Assembly: GCF_000633595.2 (NCBI RefSeq)
Contig: NZ_JIBU02000019.1
Coordinates: 1 to 64,000, forward strand
DNA: 64,000 bases
Reading direction: 5' to 3'
Origin: Clostridium drakei
GTDB lineage: Bacteria; Bacillota; Clostridia; Clostridiales; Clostridiaceae
Below are positions 16,576 through 25,261 of the stretch, piece by piece (within the stretch, counting starts at the first letter, position 1; every line of letters begins with the position of its first letter). The position numbers and the translations under genes are program-made. The notes under the pieces were generated by a model. That model was given only the letters and a program-made list of their open reading frames with translations. It searched no databases and was not told the DNA's origin.

Positions 16576-18492
16576 ATGGGAAAAATTTTTAATAAAAGAG
16601 AGATAGAACTGCTTGCACCAGCGGGAACTTTTGAGGATTTTAAAAACATACTTCACAGTGGTGCAGATGCTTTTTATATGGGCGGAAAAAAATTTAATAT
16701 GAGAGTGCATAGAAAAGATCATAACTTATCTAATGAAGAATTAGAAAGGGCTATAGATTTGGCACATGGTTTGGGTAAGAAGGTATACATAACCTTCAAT
16801 AATATGATGGACAGTAATGAAATAGAAGAGTCTAGAGAGTTTTTAAAATTCCTTGAAAGTGTACAACCAGATGCTTTAATAATTCAAGATTTTGGAGCTC
16901 TTAAGCTTATACAGGATCAGGGGATAAAGTTAAATATTCATCTTAGTGTAATGGCTAATGTACATAATTTAGGTATGATAAAGCTTGCAAAAAAGCTTGG
17001 AGTAACTAGAGTAGTAACTTCAAGGGAATGTTCCTTTACGGATATAAAAAGCTTTGTAAAAGAAGTTCCAGATATGGAATATGAATATTTTATACATGGG
17101 GATATGTGTTCAGTACATGGTTCACAATGTCATTATGGTGGAATTCTTTTTGGCAAAAGCAGTAACAGAGGTCAGTGTATGAAACCATGTAGATGGCCAT
17201 TTAAGGATTGTACAGGAATTAAAAATATATATCCTTTAGCAGTGAAAGATATATGCCTTTATAGACATATACCAGAGCTTCTTATATCTGGTGTAAATTC
17301 CTTTAAGATAGAAGGAAGAATGAGGGGGAGCGATTATTTAACTTCTATAATAAATCATTATAGAGAAGCAATTGATAGATTTATAGAAGATCCCACAGGA
17401 TATACAACTGATGAAAAGGTAAGCAGTTTTTTTTATGACAATAGGGTAAGAAATCTATCTACTGCCTACGCCTTTAAAAATCCAGGAATGTCAAATATAG
17501 ATATAACAGGAGAAAGGGAACCAAGAGTTTTCAGCAGACCAATAGAAGAATTTGATATAACAGAAGAAAGAATTCAAGAACTTAAGGAATTATTTAAGGT
17601 GGACTATCCTAAAAAGAGAAATGAACTGCAATTAACTGTTAAAGTTAACAATTTAGAGGCATTGAAAAGAGCTTGTGATGGTGGTGCAGATTTAATTTAT
17701 GCTGCAGGAGAAGTATATAGACCAGACAAGCCTTTTAAAAAACAAGAATTGAAGGAAGCTGTAGAGTATGCAAAGGGCAAAAAGGTTTTTTACGTATTGC
17801 CTAGAATGAGTTTTGAAAGACAAAAAATAGAATTGAGCTATTTGATTCCTGAGCTAAAGAAAATTGGAATAGCAGGAATCCTTGTTGGCAATGCAGGTGA
17901 ACTTTATGAGTTTTATGATAGTGATATGGAATTTAGAGGAGACTTCAGTCTTAATATATACAATGATCATGCAGCAGCTTTCTATGCAAAGCATGGATTA
18001 AGTTCTGTGACTCTTTCAATAGAATCATCCGCAAAAGCAGCAAAAGCAGCTTTTTTAAAAACTAAAACACCTATTGAATTAATAGTGCAGGGAGCACCAG
18101 GAGTAATGTATTTGGAGCATTGTTTAATAGCTGCAGAGCACGGAAAAACTTCTGCAGATTTTTGTAATAATTATTGCAGCAGTGGAGCATTTGATCTTAA
18201 GGATGAGAAAGGAATAAGTCATAAAGTATATAGTGATCAATATTGCAAGAATCATATAATACTTACAAAAGATATATGTTACCTTCCCATACTAAGGGAA
18301 TTAAAAGAATTAGGAGCATCAGCTTTTAGAATAGAGGCACAGCATTATACTCCTGACCAGGTAGAAAAAGTTACAGCTATTTATAGAAATATTATGGACA
18401 ATCTTCAAGAGTTTCAGTGGAACTATGAGCATGCCTTAAAGATTACAGATATAACAGGTAGAAGGCAGAGCATTCAGTCAATGAATTATTAA
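16576..18492 (+). CDS. Double-domain U32 family protein, candidate O2-independent quinone-ring hydroxylase
   Basis: This 638-residue protein was historically called peptidase U32. Its N half opens with ELLAPAGTFEDF and carries cysteines C178, C185, C201, C205 and C227 in the family's Fe-S block (DMCSVHGSQCHYGG, then NRGQCMKPCRW). Its C half is a second U32-like unit with C516, C530, C534, C557 and C568. The 14-and-4 spacing of the first three resembles UbiV. UbiU and UbiV are Fe-S proteins that hydroxylate the ubiquinone ring without oxygen; relatives RlhA and TrhP hydroxylate RNA. Its place between an importer and an aminotransferase-UbiD-UbiA run favours a quinone role. An RNA target is the alternative. 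Confidence 0.8.
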   Translation: MGKIFNKREIELLAPAGTFEDFKNILHSGADAFYMGGKKFNMRVHRKDHNLSNEELERAIDLAHGLGKKVYITFNNMMDSNEIEESREFLKFLESVQPDALIIQDFGALKLIQDQGIKLNIHLSVMANVHNLGMIKLAKKLGVTRVVTSRECSFTDIKSFVKEVPDMEYEYFIHGDMCSVHGSQCHYGGILFGKSSNRGQCMKPCRWPFKDCTGIKNIYPLAVKDICLYRHIPELLISGVNSFKIEGRMRGSDYLTSIINHYREAIDRFIEDPTGYTTDEKVSSFFYDNRVRNLSTAYAFKNPGMSNIDITGEREPRVFSRPIEEFDITEERIQELKELFKVDYPKKRNELQLTVKVNNLEALKRACDGGADLIYAAGEVYRPDKPFKKQELKEAVEYAKGKKVFYVLPRMSFERQKIELSYLIPELKKIGIAGILVGNAGELYEFYDSDMEFRGDFSLNIYNDHAAAFYAKHGLSSVTLSIESSAKAAKAAFLKTKTPIELIVQGAPGVMYLEHCLIAAEHGKTSADFCNNYCSSGAFDLKDEKGISHKVYSDQYCKNHIILTKDICYLPILRELKELGASAFRIEAQHYTPDQVEKVTAIYRNIMDNLQEFQWNYEHALKITDITGRRQSIQSMNY

Positions 18493-18508
18493 TTATAAGG
18501 AGTTTTTT

Positions 18509-19801
18509 ATGGAAAATTTTATAGGTTCAAAAAAAGTTGTTGAGAAGAAAAAAGAATATACAATACCATGTTCATATCACTTTTTTTCAAATCCGCCTCA
18601 GTTTGTTAGGGGAAAAATGCAGCATCTCTATGATTCATCAGGCAAAGAATATCTAGATTTTTTTGCTGGAGTTTCTGTTATGAATTGTGGTCATTGTAAT
18701 GAGGAAATACTTGATAAAACCATAGAACAGATGAGAAATTTACAGCACACTACCACAATTTATCTTACAGAGCCGTTAGTTAACCTTGCAGAGCAGCTCT
18801 CTAAGGTAACTCCTGGTAACCTTAAAAGGAGTTTCTTTTGTGGTACAGGTTCTGAAGCCAATGAAGGTGCAATGCTTTTGGCAAAATTGTATACAGGAAA
18901 AAGTGAGTTTATAGCTCTTAATAATGGACTGCATGGTAGGACAGCGCTTACCATGAGCGTTACAGGAATAGGAATGTGGAGGGCAGATTTTGCTCCATAT
19001 GGTGGAACTCATTTTGTACCCAATCCTTATTGTTATAGATGTCCTTTTAAATCCACTCCAGAGAATTGTGAGTTTGCTTGTATTGAGGCAGTAGAAAATA
19101 CTATAAAAAACCATACATCAAAAAAGGTTGCAGCTATGATTGCGGAGCCTATTCAGGGAAATGGGGGGATAATAACTCCACCTAAGGAATATTTTAAGGT
19201 TTTAAAAAAAGTACTTAACAAATATGAAATTCCGTTAATAATAGATGAAGTTCAAACAGGTTTTGCAAGAACTGGAAAGATGTTTGCTATAGAACATTAT
19301 GAAATAGTACCAGAAGTAATTACTATGGCTAAGGCATTAGGCAACGGAATTCCTATAGCAGCGTATATTACTAATGATGAGATGGCAGAGACTTTTAAAA
19401 ATCCCTCAGCTTCTACCTTAGGTGGAAATCCTGTTTCCTCAACTGCGGGACTAGCTGTATTGGAGTATATTGAAAAGCACAATTTAACTCAAAGAGCAGA
19501 AGTTCTTGGAGAAAAATTAAAAAGTGGATTAATGGAGCTTAAAGAAAAATATAGCATAATAGGAGATGTTAGAGGAATTGGATTAATGATGGGGGCAGAA
19601 CTGGTAAAAAAGGATAAATTACCTGCTTCAGAGGAAACAGACCTAATCATAGAAATGATGAAGGATAAAGGAATACTCATTGGGAAAAATGGCGAATACA
19701 GAAATGTGTTAGCTTTTCAGCCACCACTTATCATTACAGAAGATGATGTGTATTTTATGCTGGATACTCTGGATGGTGTACTGAAGGTATTAGGTTATTA
19801 G
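18509..19801 (+). CDS. PLP-dependent class III aminotransferase
   Basis: This 430-residue fold-type I, class III aminotransferase has FFCGTGSEANEGAM near residue 110, LHGRT, the IIDEVQTGFARTGKMF block with the cofactor Asp, and MAKALGNGIPIAA with the Schiff-base lysine at K275. A cysteine-containing insert (PYCYRCPFKSTPENCEFAC) near 172-192 is seen in alanine-glyoxylate AGXT2-like members. It lies 16 bases after the U32 gene with AAGGAG upstream, in one operon with UbiD and UbiA. Class III enzymes usually act on omega-amino groups. Here it could supply or remove an amino group on a quinone precursor; that role is not established. Confidence 0.87.
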   Translation: MENFIGSKKVVEKKKEYTIPCSYHFFSNPPQFVRGKMQHLYDSSGKEYLDFFAGVSVMNCGHCNEEILDKTIEQMRNLQHTTTIYLTEPLVNLAEQLSKVTPGNLKRSFFCGTGSEANEGAMLLAKLYTGKSEFIALNNGLHGRTALTMSVTGIGMWRADFAPYGGTHFVPNPYCYRCPFKSTPENCEFACIEAVENTIKNHTSKKVAAMIAEPIQGNGGIITPPKEYFKVLKKVLNKYEIPLIIDEVQTGFARTGKMFAIEHYEIVPEVITMAKALGNGIPIAAYITNDEMAETFKNPSASTLGGNPVSSTAGLAVLEYIEKHNLTQRAEVLGEKLKSGLMELKEKYSIIGDVRGIGLMMGAELVKKDKLPASEETDLIIEMMKDKGILIGKNGEYRNVLAFQPPLIITEDDVYFMLDTLDGVLKVLGY

Positions 19802-19813
19802 GAGGAGTTAAGA

Positions 19814-21259
19814 ATGTATAAGAATTTGCAGGATTTTATAAGGCATTTAGAAGAAAAAGGTATGCTAAAAAGAATAAAATCAAAAGTGAATGCAGAATTG
19901 GAAATTACAGAGATAGCTGATAGGGTTTCAAAAAAGTATGGACCTGCTCTTTTGTTTGAAAATGTAAAAGGATCAGAATATCCTGTACTTATAAATGCAA
20001 TGGGTACTTATGAAAGAATGAGTATGGCTCTTGGAGTAGAAAAGCTTGATGATATTGGAAATGATATTGGAGAATTTATTGATATGTCTAATTATCTTGG
20101 AATTATGAAGAAATTTAAGTCACTTCCAAGACTAGCAAGAATGGCAACAGTGTTTCCTATAAAATTGCCAACAAAGGGGGCTTGTCAAGAGATTATTGAA
20201 AATGAACCAGATTTATTTAAACTTCCTATATTAAAATGTTGGCCTCAGGATGCAGGGAGATTTATTACTCTGCCTCTTGTTATAACTAAAGATCCAGAAA
20301 GTGAAATTCAGAATATGGGTATGTATAGAATGCAGATGTTTGATAAGAATACCACAGGCATGCATTGGCATTTGCATAAAGATGGAAGAGAAATTTATGA
20401 TAAGTATAAAGCTTTAGGTGGAAGGATGCCTGTATCAGTAGCACTTGGATGTGATCCGGCAATAACCTATTCTGCTACAGCCCCGCTTCCAAAGATGATT
20501 GATGAAATGATGTTTGCTGGATTTTTGAGAAAATCTCCTGTAAAACTTGTGAAATCAATAACTAATGATATATATGTACCAGCAGATGCTGAATTTATTA
20601 TAGAAGGATATGTGGATGTAAATGAAGAGTATAGACTTGAAGGACCTTTTGGAGATCATACAGGTTACTATTCTCTTGCAGATTACTACCCAGTATTTCA
20701 TGTTACATGTATAACTCATAGAAAAAATCCTGTCTATCCAGCAACAATTGTGGGAAAGCCTCCTATGGAAGACTGCTATATGGGAAAGGCTACAGAAAGA
20801 ATTTTTCTTCCTCTTTTGAAAATGCAGTATCCAGATATATTAGATTTTAATTTTCCATTAGAAGGAGTATTTCATAACTGTGTAATTGTTTCTATTAAGA
20901 AAAGATATCCAGGTCATGCTAAGAAAATAATGAATTCTTTTTGGGGAATTGGGCAAATGATGTACACTAAAATGATAATTGTTGTAGATGAGAATATAAA
21001 TCCTCATGAGTTATCTACAGTAGCCTGGAAAGTATTTAATAATATAGATGCTAAGAGAGATGTGGTTATTTCAGAAGGTCCATTGGATGCACTTGATCAC
21101 GCATCAAATCTTCCTCATTATGGTTATAGAATGGGTATAGATGCCACAAAAAAATGGTCTAGTGAAGGACATGCCAGAGAGTGGCCAGATGATATTGAAA
21201 TGACTGAAGACATAAAAGAATTTGTTTCAAAAAGGTGGGATGAATATGGTATTGAGTAA
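19814..21259 (+). CDS. UbiD-family decarboxylase (prenylated-FMN dependent)
   Basis: This 481-residue enzyme belongs to the UbiD family, which removes carboxyl groups from aromatic or unsaturated acids using prenylated FMN. Family features include the N-terminal block with ELEITEIADRVSKKYGPALLFENVKG, MQMFDKNTTGMHWHLHKDG, VALGCDPA and LEGPFGDHTGYY. UbiX, which makes the cofactor, is not in this window. The next gene is a UbiA prenyltransferase and overlaps it by 14 bases, so the pair probably prenylates then decarboxylates one aromatic acid, as UbiA/UbiD or MqnP/MqnL do. AGGAGGAG precedes the ATG. Confidence 0.92.
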   Translation: MYKNLQDFIRHLEEKGMLKRIKSKVNAELEITEIADRVSKKYGPALLFENVKGSEYPVLINAMGTYERMSMALGVEKLDDIGNDIGEFIDMSNYLGIMKKFKSLPRLARMATVFPIKLPTKGACQEIIENEPDLFKLPILKCWPQDAGRFITLPLVITKDPESEIQNMGMYRMQMFDKNTTGMHWHLHKDGREIYDKYKALGGRMPVSVALGCDPAITYSATAPLPKMIDEMMFAGFLRKSPVKLVKSITNDIYVPADAEFIIEGYVDVNEEYRLEGPFGDHTGYYSLADYYPVFHVTCITHRKNPVYPATIVGKPPMEDCYMGKATERIFLPLLKMQYPDILDFNFPLEGVFHNCVIVSIKKRYPGHAKKIMNSFWGIGQMMYTKMIIVVDENINPHELSTVAWKVFNNIDAKRDVVISEGPLDALDHASNLPHYGYRMGIDATKKWSSEGHAREWPDDIEMTEDIKEFVSKRWDEYGIE

Positions 21260-22118
21260 AGTTAGAAAAAAGATAAATGATTATGCTACTCTTGTTATGT
21301 TTTCTCATACCATATTTTCATTATCCTTTGCAGTTATTTCTATGATGCTTGCAAGTAAAGGAAGACCCTCCGTACATACAATATTTTGGATTATAGTGGC
21401 ATTTATGGGAGCAAGAACAGGAGCTAATGCTATAAACAGAGTTATTGATGCTGAAATTGATGCAAAGAACCCACGTACTGTTATGAGGCAGTTGCCTCAG
21501 AGAATGCTAAAAAAGAAAGAGGTTATAGTGTTTACCGCGGTGTGCTTTTTAGTTATGGTTATAGCTGCAGCAATGCTTAATCCATTATGTGTAATGCTTT
21601 CTCCAATAGCATTGTTTCTGATGATAATTTACTCATATACAAAGAGGTTTACATGGACTTGTCATTTAGTATTAGGAATAACTTCAGCTGCAGCACCTGT
21701 AGGTGCATGGATTGCTGTAACTGGAGAAATTTCTTGGGTTGCATTATTTATGGGAGCAGCAAATACTCTATGGGTTTCAGGATTTGATATTATTTATGGA
21801 GCTCAGGATTATGAATTTGATACTATAAATGGTATTCATTCAATACCTGCAAGGTTTGGTATAAAAAATGCCCTTTGTTTTGCAGCATTGTTTCATGTAG
21901 TAGCAGTAATTTTACTTGTTTTTGTTGGTATTTTAAGTGGAGAGTTGGGAGTGATTTATTATATAGGTCTTGGAATTATATCGATTTTGTTTATAATAGA
22001 GCATAGAATCGTATCGCCGGATAATTTAACTAATGTGAAGATTGCCTCTTATGGGATAAATCAGATTATAAGCATAACATTTTTAATATTTGGATTTGTA
22101 GCTGTAATTGTAAAATAG
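21246..22118 (+). CDS. UbiA-family aromatic prenyltransferase
   Basis: This 290-residue integral membrane enzyme joins a polyprenyl tail to an aromatic acid. Both Asp-rich motifs are visible: NRVIDAEID at residues 64-72 and DIIYGAQDYEFD near 185. Eight or nine helices are predicted by eye. ATG 21246 fits the ribosome site AAAGGTGGG; an ATG at 21240 is too close to it. The overlap with the UbiD gene implies coupled translation. It closes the cluster and is followed by a strong terminator. Sequence resembles 4-hydroxybenzoate-type UbiA and MqnP enzymes, but the acceptor is unknown. Confidence 0.92.
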   Translation: MVLSKVRKKINDYATLVMFSHTIFSLSFAVISMMLASKGRPSVHTIFWIIVAFMGARTGANAINRVIDAEIDAKNPRTVMRQLPQRMLKKKEVIVFTAVCFLVMVIAAAMLNPLCVMLSPIALFLMIIYSYTKRFTWTCHLVLGITSAAAPVGAWIAVTGEISWVALFMGAANTLWVSGFDIIYGAQDYEFDTINGIHSIPARFGIKNALCFAALFHVVAVILLVFVGILSGELGVIYYIGLGIISILFIIEHRIVSPDNLTNVKIASYGINQIISITFLIFGFVAVIVK

Positions 22119-22145
22119 TTAAAAATTTGGTGATAAGCTCAAAAT

Positions 22146-22180
22146 GAAAAGCTTGCTGTCAAATTGACAACAAGCTTTTC
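22146..22180. terminator. Bidirectional terminator between UbiA gene and dapB
   Basis: GAAAAGCTTGCTGTCAA pairs almost perfectly with TTGACAACAAGCTTTTC. It is placed between convergent genes and flanked by A and T runs on both strands. Confidence 0.82.
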
Positions 22181-22219
22181 TATTGTTAAAACGAATATGA
22201 ATATAATATTCTAAATTTT

Positions 22220-22966
22220 TTATTTCACTACATCATCCATGGAATATAATCCTTTAACTTTCCCAAACATAAATTGACAAGCTTTAAGAGCTCCAATAGC
22301 AAATATATCTCTAGACATGGCCGTATGCTTTAATTCTATAATTTCGTCCTTGCCAGCAAATATAACTTCATGATCGCCAACTATGGAACCACCTCTAATT
22401 GCATGTATTCCTATTTCGTCATTAGTTCTTTTTGATATGCCTTCTCTTCCATAAACAAATTTGCTTTCTTCATGTATAGAGTCTTTTATAGTATTAGCAA
22501 GAAGAATAGCAGTGCCACTTGGAGCGTCAACCTTTTGATTATGGTGTTTTTCTATTATTTCAATATCAAAATCCTTATACAGTAATTCACTTATATTTCT
22601 TAATACTTTGTTTATAACATTAATTCCTATAGACATATTAGCTGAACGGAATACAGCAATCTCTTTTGATGCTTTATTTATCTCATCAATTTGAGTCTCA
22701 GTATATCCTGTAGTGCAAAGAACTATTCCTATATTTTTTTCTTTGCTATATTTAAGTAATCCTTGTAAGGCATCTGGTCTTGAAAAATCTAGAATAACGT
22801 TAGCATCAACAGTACACTTAGATATGTCTGCAAATACTGGAAAACTAATTTTTTCAGTGTTTTTATCTATTCCAGCTACAATAGTTAATTCAGAAGAGCT
22901 ATCTACTAATTTCGATATAACTTTTCCCATTTTGCCATTACATCCACTTAGTATAATTTTAACCAT
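22220..22966 (-). CDS. dapB: 4-hydroxy-tetrahydrodipicolinate reductase
   Basis: This 248-residue NAD(P)H-dependent reductase makes tetrahydrodipicolinate, a step in lysine, cell wall and (in spore formers) dipicolinate synthesis. It has the N-terminal nucleotide fold LSGCNGKMGKV, the EKHHNQKVDAPSGTA block with the catalytic His and Lys, and GEHEVIFAG-type sequence (GDHEVIFAG). Its ATG lies 12 bases after the dapA stop, with AAGGGGGA upstream. It is the last gene of an asd-dapA-dapB operon on the minus strand. Length matches the family. Confidence 0.96.
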   Translation of the reverse strand: MVKIILSGCNGKMGKVISKLVDSSSELTIVAGIDKNTEKISFPVFADISKCTVDANVILDFSRPDALQGLLKYSKEKNIGIVLCTTGYTETQIDEINKASKEIAVFRSANMSIGINVINKVLRNISELLYKDFDIEIIEKHHNQKVDAPSGTAILLANTIKDSIHEESKFVYGREGISKRTNDEIGIHAIRGGSIVGDHEVIFAGKDEIIELKHTAMSRDIFAIGALKACQFMFGKVKGLYSMDDVVK

Positions 22967-22978
22967 GGAAAATCCCCC

Positions 22979-23860
22979 TTATTTTAAAAGTCCATAATTT
23001 TCAAGTTCTTTTTTCAAAACATCTAGATTATTTGAAACCATTTCACAAAGAGGAAGTCTTAAATCTCCAACATTCATTCCCATGATATTCATAGCTGTTT
23101 TAACAGGTATTGGGTTCGTTTCTATGAATAGTGCATTTGTTAAAGCCAAAGAATCTAATTGTATTTTTAATGCTTCTTCTATTTTACCATTTAAGAATAA
23201 TTTGCACATATCATGTACATCCTTAGGAATTATATTTGCAAGTACAGATATAACACCGATTCCTCCTAAAGCCAATATAGGAATTATTTGATCATCATTT
23301 CCAGAATATATATCAAGTTTATCACCACAAAGAGCTTTTATTTCAGCTATTTGGCTTATATTTCCACTAGCTTCTTTAACAGCAACTATATTATCTAGTT
23401 CACATAATACTTTTAATGTTTTTGGAAGTATATTTAATCCTGTTCTTCCAGGTACATTATAAATAATAATAGGGCTTTTAACACTAGTTGCAATAGCTTT
23501 AAAGTGCTCAACAAGACCTTTTTGTGTAGTCTTATTGTAGTAAGGCGTTATTACTAAAAGTCCATCTACTCCTATACTTTCTGCCCATTTACTCATATTA
23601 ATAGATGCAGCAGTATTATTTGATCCTGTACCTGCTATTACTGGTATTCTTTTTTTTACTACATCAACTGTAAATTTAATTGTCTCTTTTCTCTCTTGTT
23701 CAGACATAGTAGAAGCTTCACCAGTAGTTCCACAAATTACTATAGCATCTGTACTAGACTTAATATGCCATTCAAGAAGCTCTTCTAACTTCTTAAAATC
23801 AACGCCTCCATCCTTAAAAGGAGTAACGATAGCAACAGCTGAACCTTTGAATAAACTCAT
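22979..23860 (-). CDS. dapA: 4-hydroxy-tetrahydrodipicolinate synthase
   Basis: This 293-residue class I aldolase-type enzyme condenses pyruvate with aspartate semialdehyde. [13 protein letters not shown] (substrate loop), the YNVPGRTG segment with the catalytic Tyr, and VAVKEASG with the Schiff-base lysine near 161 are all present. GAGGTG precedes the ATG. It lies between asd (47 bases upstream) and dapB, so the three genes are probably co-transcribed. Confidence 0.97.
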   Translation of the reverse strand: MSLFKGSAVAIVTPFKDGGVDFKKLEELLEWHIKSSTDAIVICGTTGEASTMSEQERKETIKFTVDVVKKRIPVIAGTGSNNTAASINMSKWAESIGVDGLLVITPYYNKTTQKGLVEHFKAIATSVKSPIIIYNVPGRTGLNILPKTLKVLCELDNIVAVKEASGNISQIAEIKALCGDKLDIYSGNDDQIIPILALGGIGVISVLANIIPKDVHDMCKLFLNGKIEEALKIQLDSLALTNALFIETNPIPVKTAMNIMGMNVGDLRLPLCEMVSNNLDVLKKELENYGLLK

Positions 23861-23907
23861 ACAAACACCTCATTTTATTTATATATTATAAATAATTTTG
23901 TTTTAAA

Positions 23908-24903
23908 TTATTTATTTCCTTTTACAATGCACTCAGCAATTTGTATTGCATTAGAAGCTGCACCTTTTCTTATATTATCTGCTACAACCCATAGGTTTAG
24001 TCCATTATCTACACTGAAATCTTTTCTTAATCTTCCAACGTAAACTTCATCGTGACCAGCAGCTTCTATAGGCATTGGATAAATAAGGTTATCTACGTCA
24101 TCTTTTAATACAATGCCTTCAGCATTTTTATAAAGAGAGAAGATATCCTTTATATCAAATTCTTCATTTAATTCTACATTTATACTTTCACTATGACCAT
24201 ATACAACAGGAACTCTTACTGTTGTAGCTGTTATTTTTAAATTGTCATCATGTAATATTTTTTGTGTTTCATCTATCATTTTCATTTCTTCTTTTGTATA
24301 TCCATTTTCTAAAAATACATCTATATGTGGTAAAACATTACCTGCTATAGCATAAGGAAATTTTTTAGGCGCAGTACCTTTATAACCTTCAACTAAATCA
24401 TTGTAGCCTCCCATGCCAGCACCAGATACTGCTTGATAAGTAGAATAAATTATTCTCTTTATACCATATTTATCATATAAAGGTTTTAAAGCTACAACTG
24501 CTTGTATTGTAGAACAATTAGGATTAGCTATTATTCCTTTATTCCATTTAATATCTTCGGGGTTTACTTCAGGGACTACTAAAGGTACTTCTGGATCCAT
24601 TCTCCAAGCACTACTGTTATCTATAGCTGTAGCACCATATTTTGCAAAGATAGGTGCAAACTCCTTACTTACGCTGCCCCCTGCAGAAAATAAGGCAAAA
24701 TCTATTTTTTTATTTTTTATGTTATCTTCTTTTAATTCTTCAACAGTTACATCCTTGTCTTTAAATTTTAATACCTTGCCAGCGGATTTTGCAGATGCGA
24801 AAAAGTAAATTTCAGCTACTGGAAAGTTTCTTTCAACTAATACTTCTATAAATTTTCTTCCAACCATTCCTGTGCAACCAACTACTGCTACATTATAATT
24901 CAT
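23908..24903 (-). CDS. asd: Aspartate-semialdehyde dehydrogenase
   Basis: This 331-residue enzyme reduces aspartyl phosphate to aspartate semialdehyde, the branch point to lysine, threonine and methionine. It has the N-terminal VVGCTGMVGRKF nucleotide fold, ANPNCSTIQ with the catalytic Cys near 128, and a GAGMGGYNDL segment. AGGGGGC precedes the ATG. First gene of the asd-dapA-dapB operon. I looked for a lysine riboswitch in the 358 bases upstream and saw none. Confidence 0.96.
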   Translation of the reverse strand: MNYNVAVVGCTGMVGRKFIEVLVERNFPVAEIYFFASAKSAGKVLKFKDKDVTVEELKEDNIKNKKIDFALFSAGGSVSKEFAPIFAKYGATAIDNSSAWRMDPEVPLVVPEVNPEDIKWNKGIIANPNCSTIQAVVALKPLYDKYGIKRIIYSTYQAVSGAGMGGYNDLVEGYKGTAPKKFPYAIAGNVLPHIDVFLENGYTKEEMKMIDETQKILHDDNLKITATTVRVPVVYGHSESINVELNEEFDIKDIFSLYKNAEGIVLKDDVDNLIYPMPIEAAGHDEVYVGRLRKDFSVDNGLNLWVVADNIRKGAASNAIQIAECIVKGNK

Positions 24904-25261
24904 TTCTAAATGCCCCCTAAAATTTATTTTACTTAATATTATATAATGAATTTTAATAAAAATATACTCTTTTTATTAGTAGTAGAGCCTTATACAATTA
25001 TTATATTATAATTTTTTAATATGTTTATTGCTAAATGTGCTTAAAATTTGCAAAAAATGCTTTATAGTGTAACAACAGAATTAATTAGGCTTATACTATT
25101 TTATAGAATAATAAGTAGTTAATGTTTTATATATACAAAAATAAAATATACAAATTTCACATGTTTATGTTTTATTAAAGAGAATTTGGTATAAAATTAA
25201 GATATAAAAGTATGTTACATAGTTTAATTAAAAAGAATAAGTACGAAGGAGGTACCTTTCT
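24904..25261. other. Intergenic region between divergent asd and a peptide-binding protein gene
   Basis: 358 bases of AT-rich DNA between divergent genes. I see no RNA gene, riboswitch, clear terminator or convincing -35/-10 pair. It must hold promoters for both directions; AAGGAGG at its right end is the ribosome site of the next gene. Confidence 0.5.

Noticed and set aside
24904-25261. Lysine riboswitch upstream of asd-dapA-dapB
   Set aside because: Expected because of the lysine pathway, but the conserved lysine-riboswitch sequences and a terminator are not visible on the minus strand.
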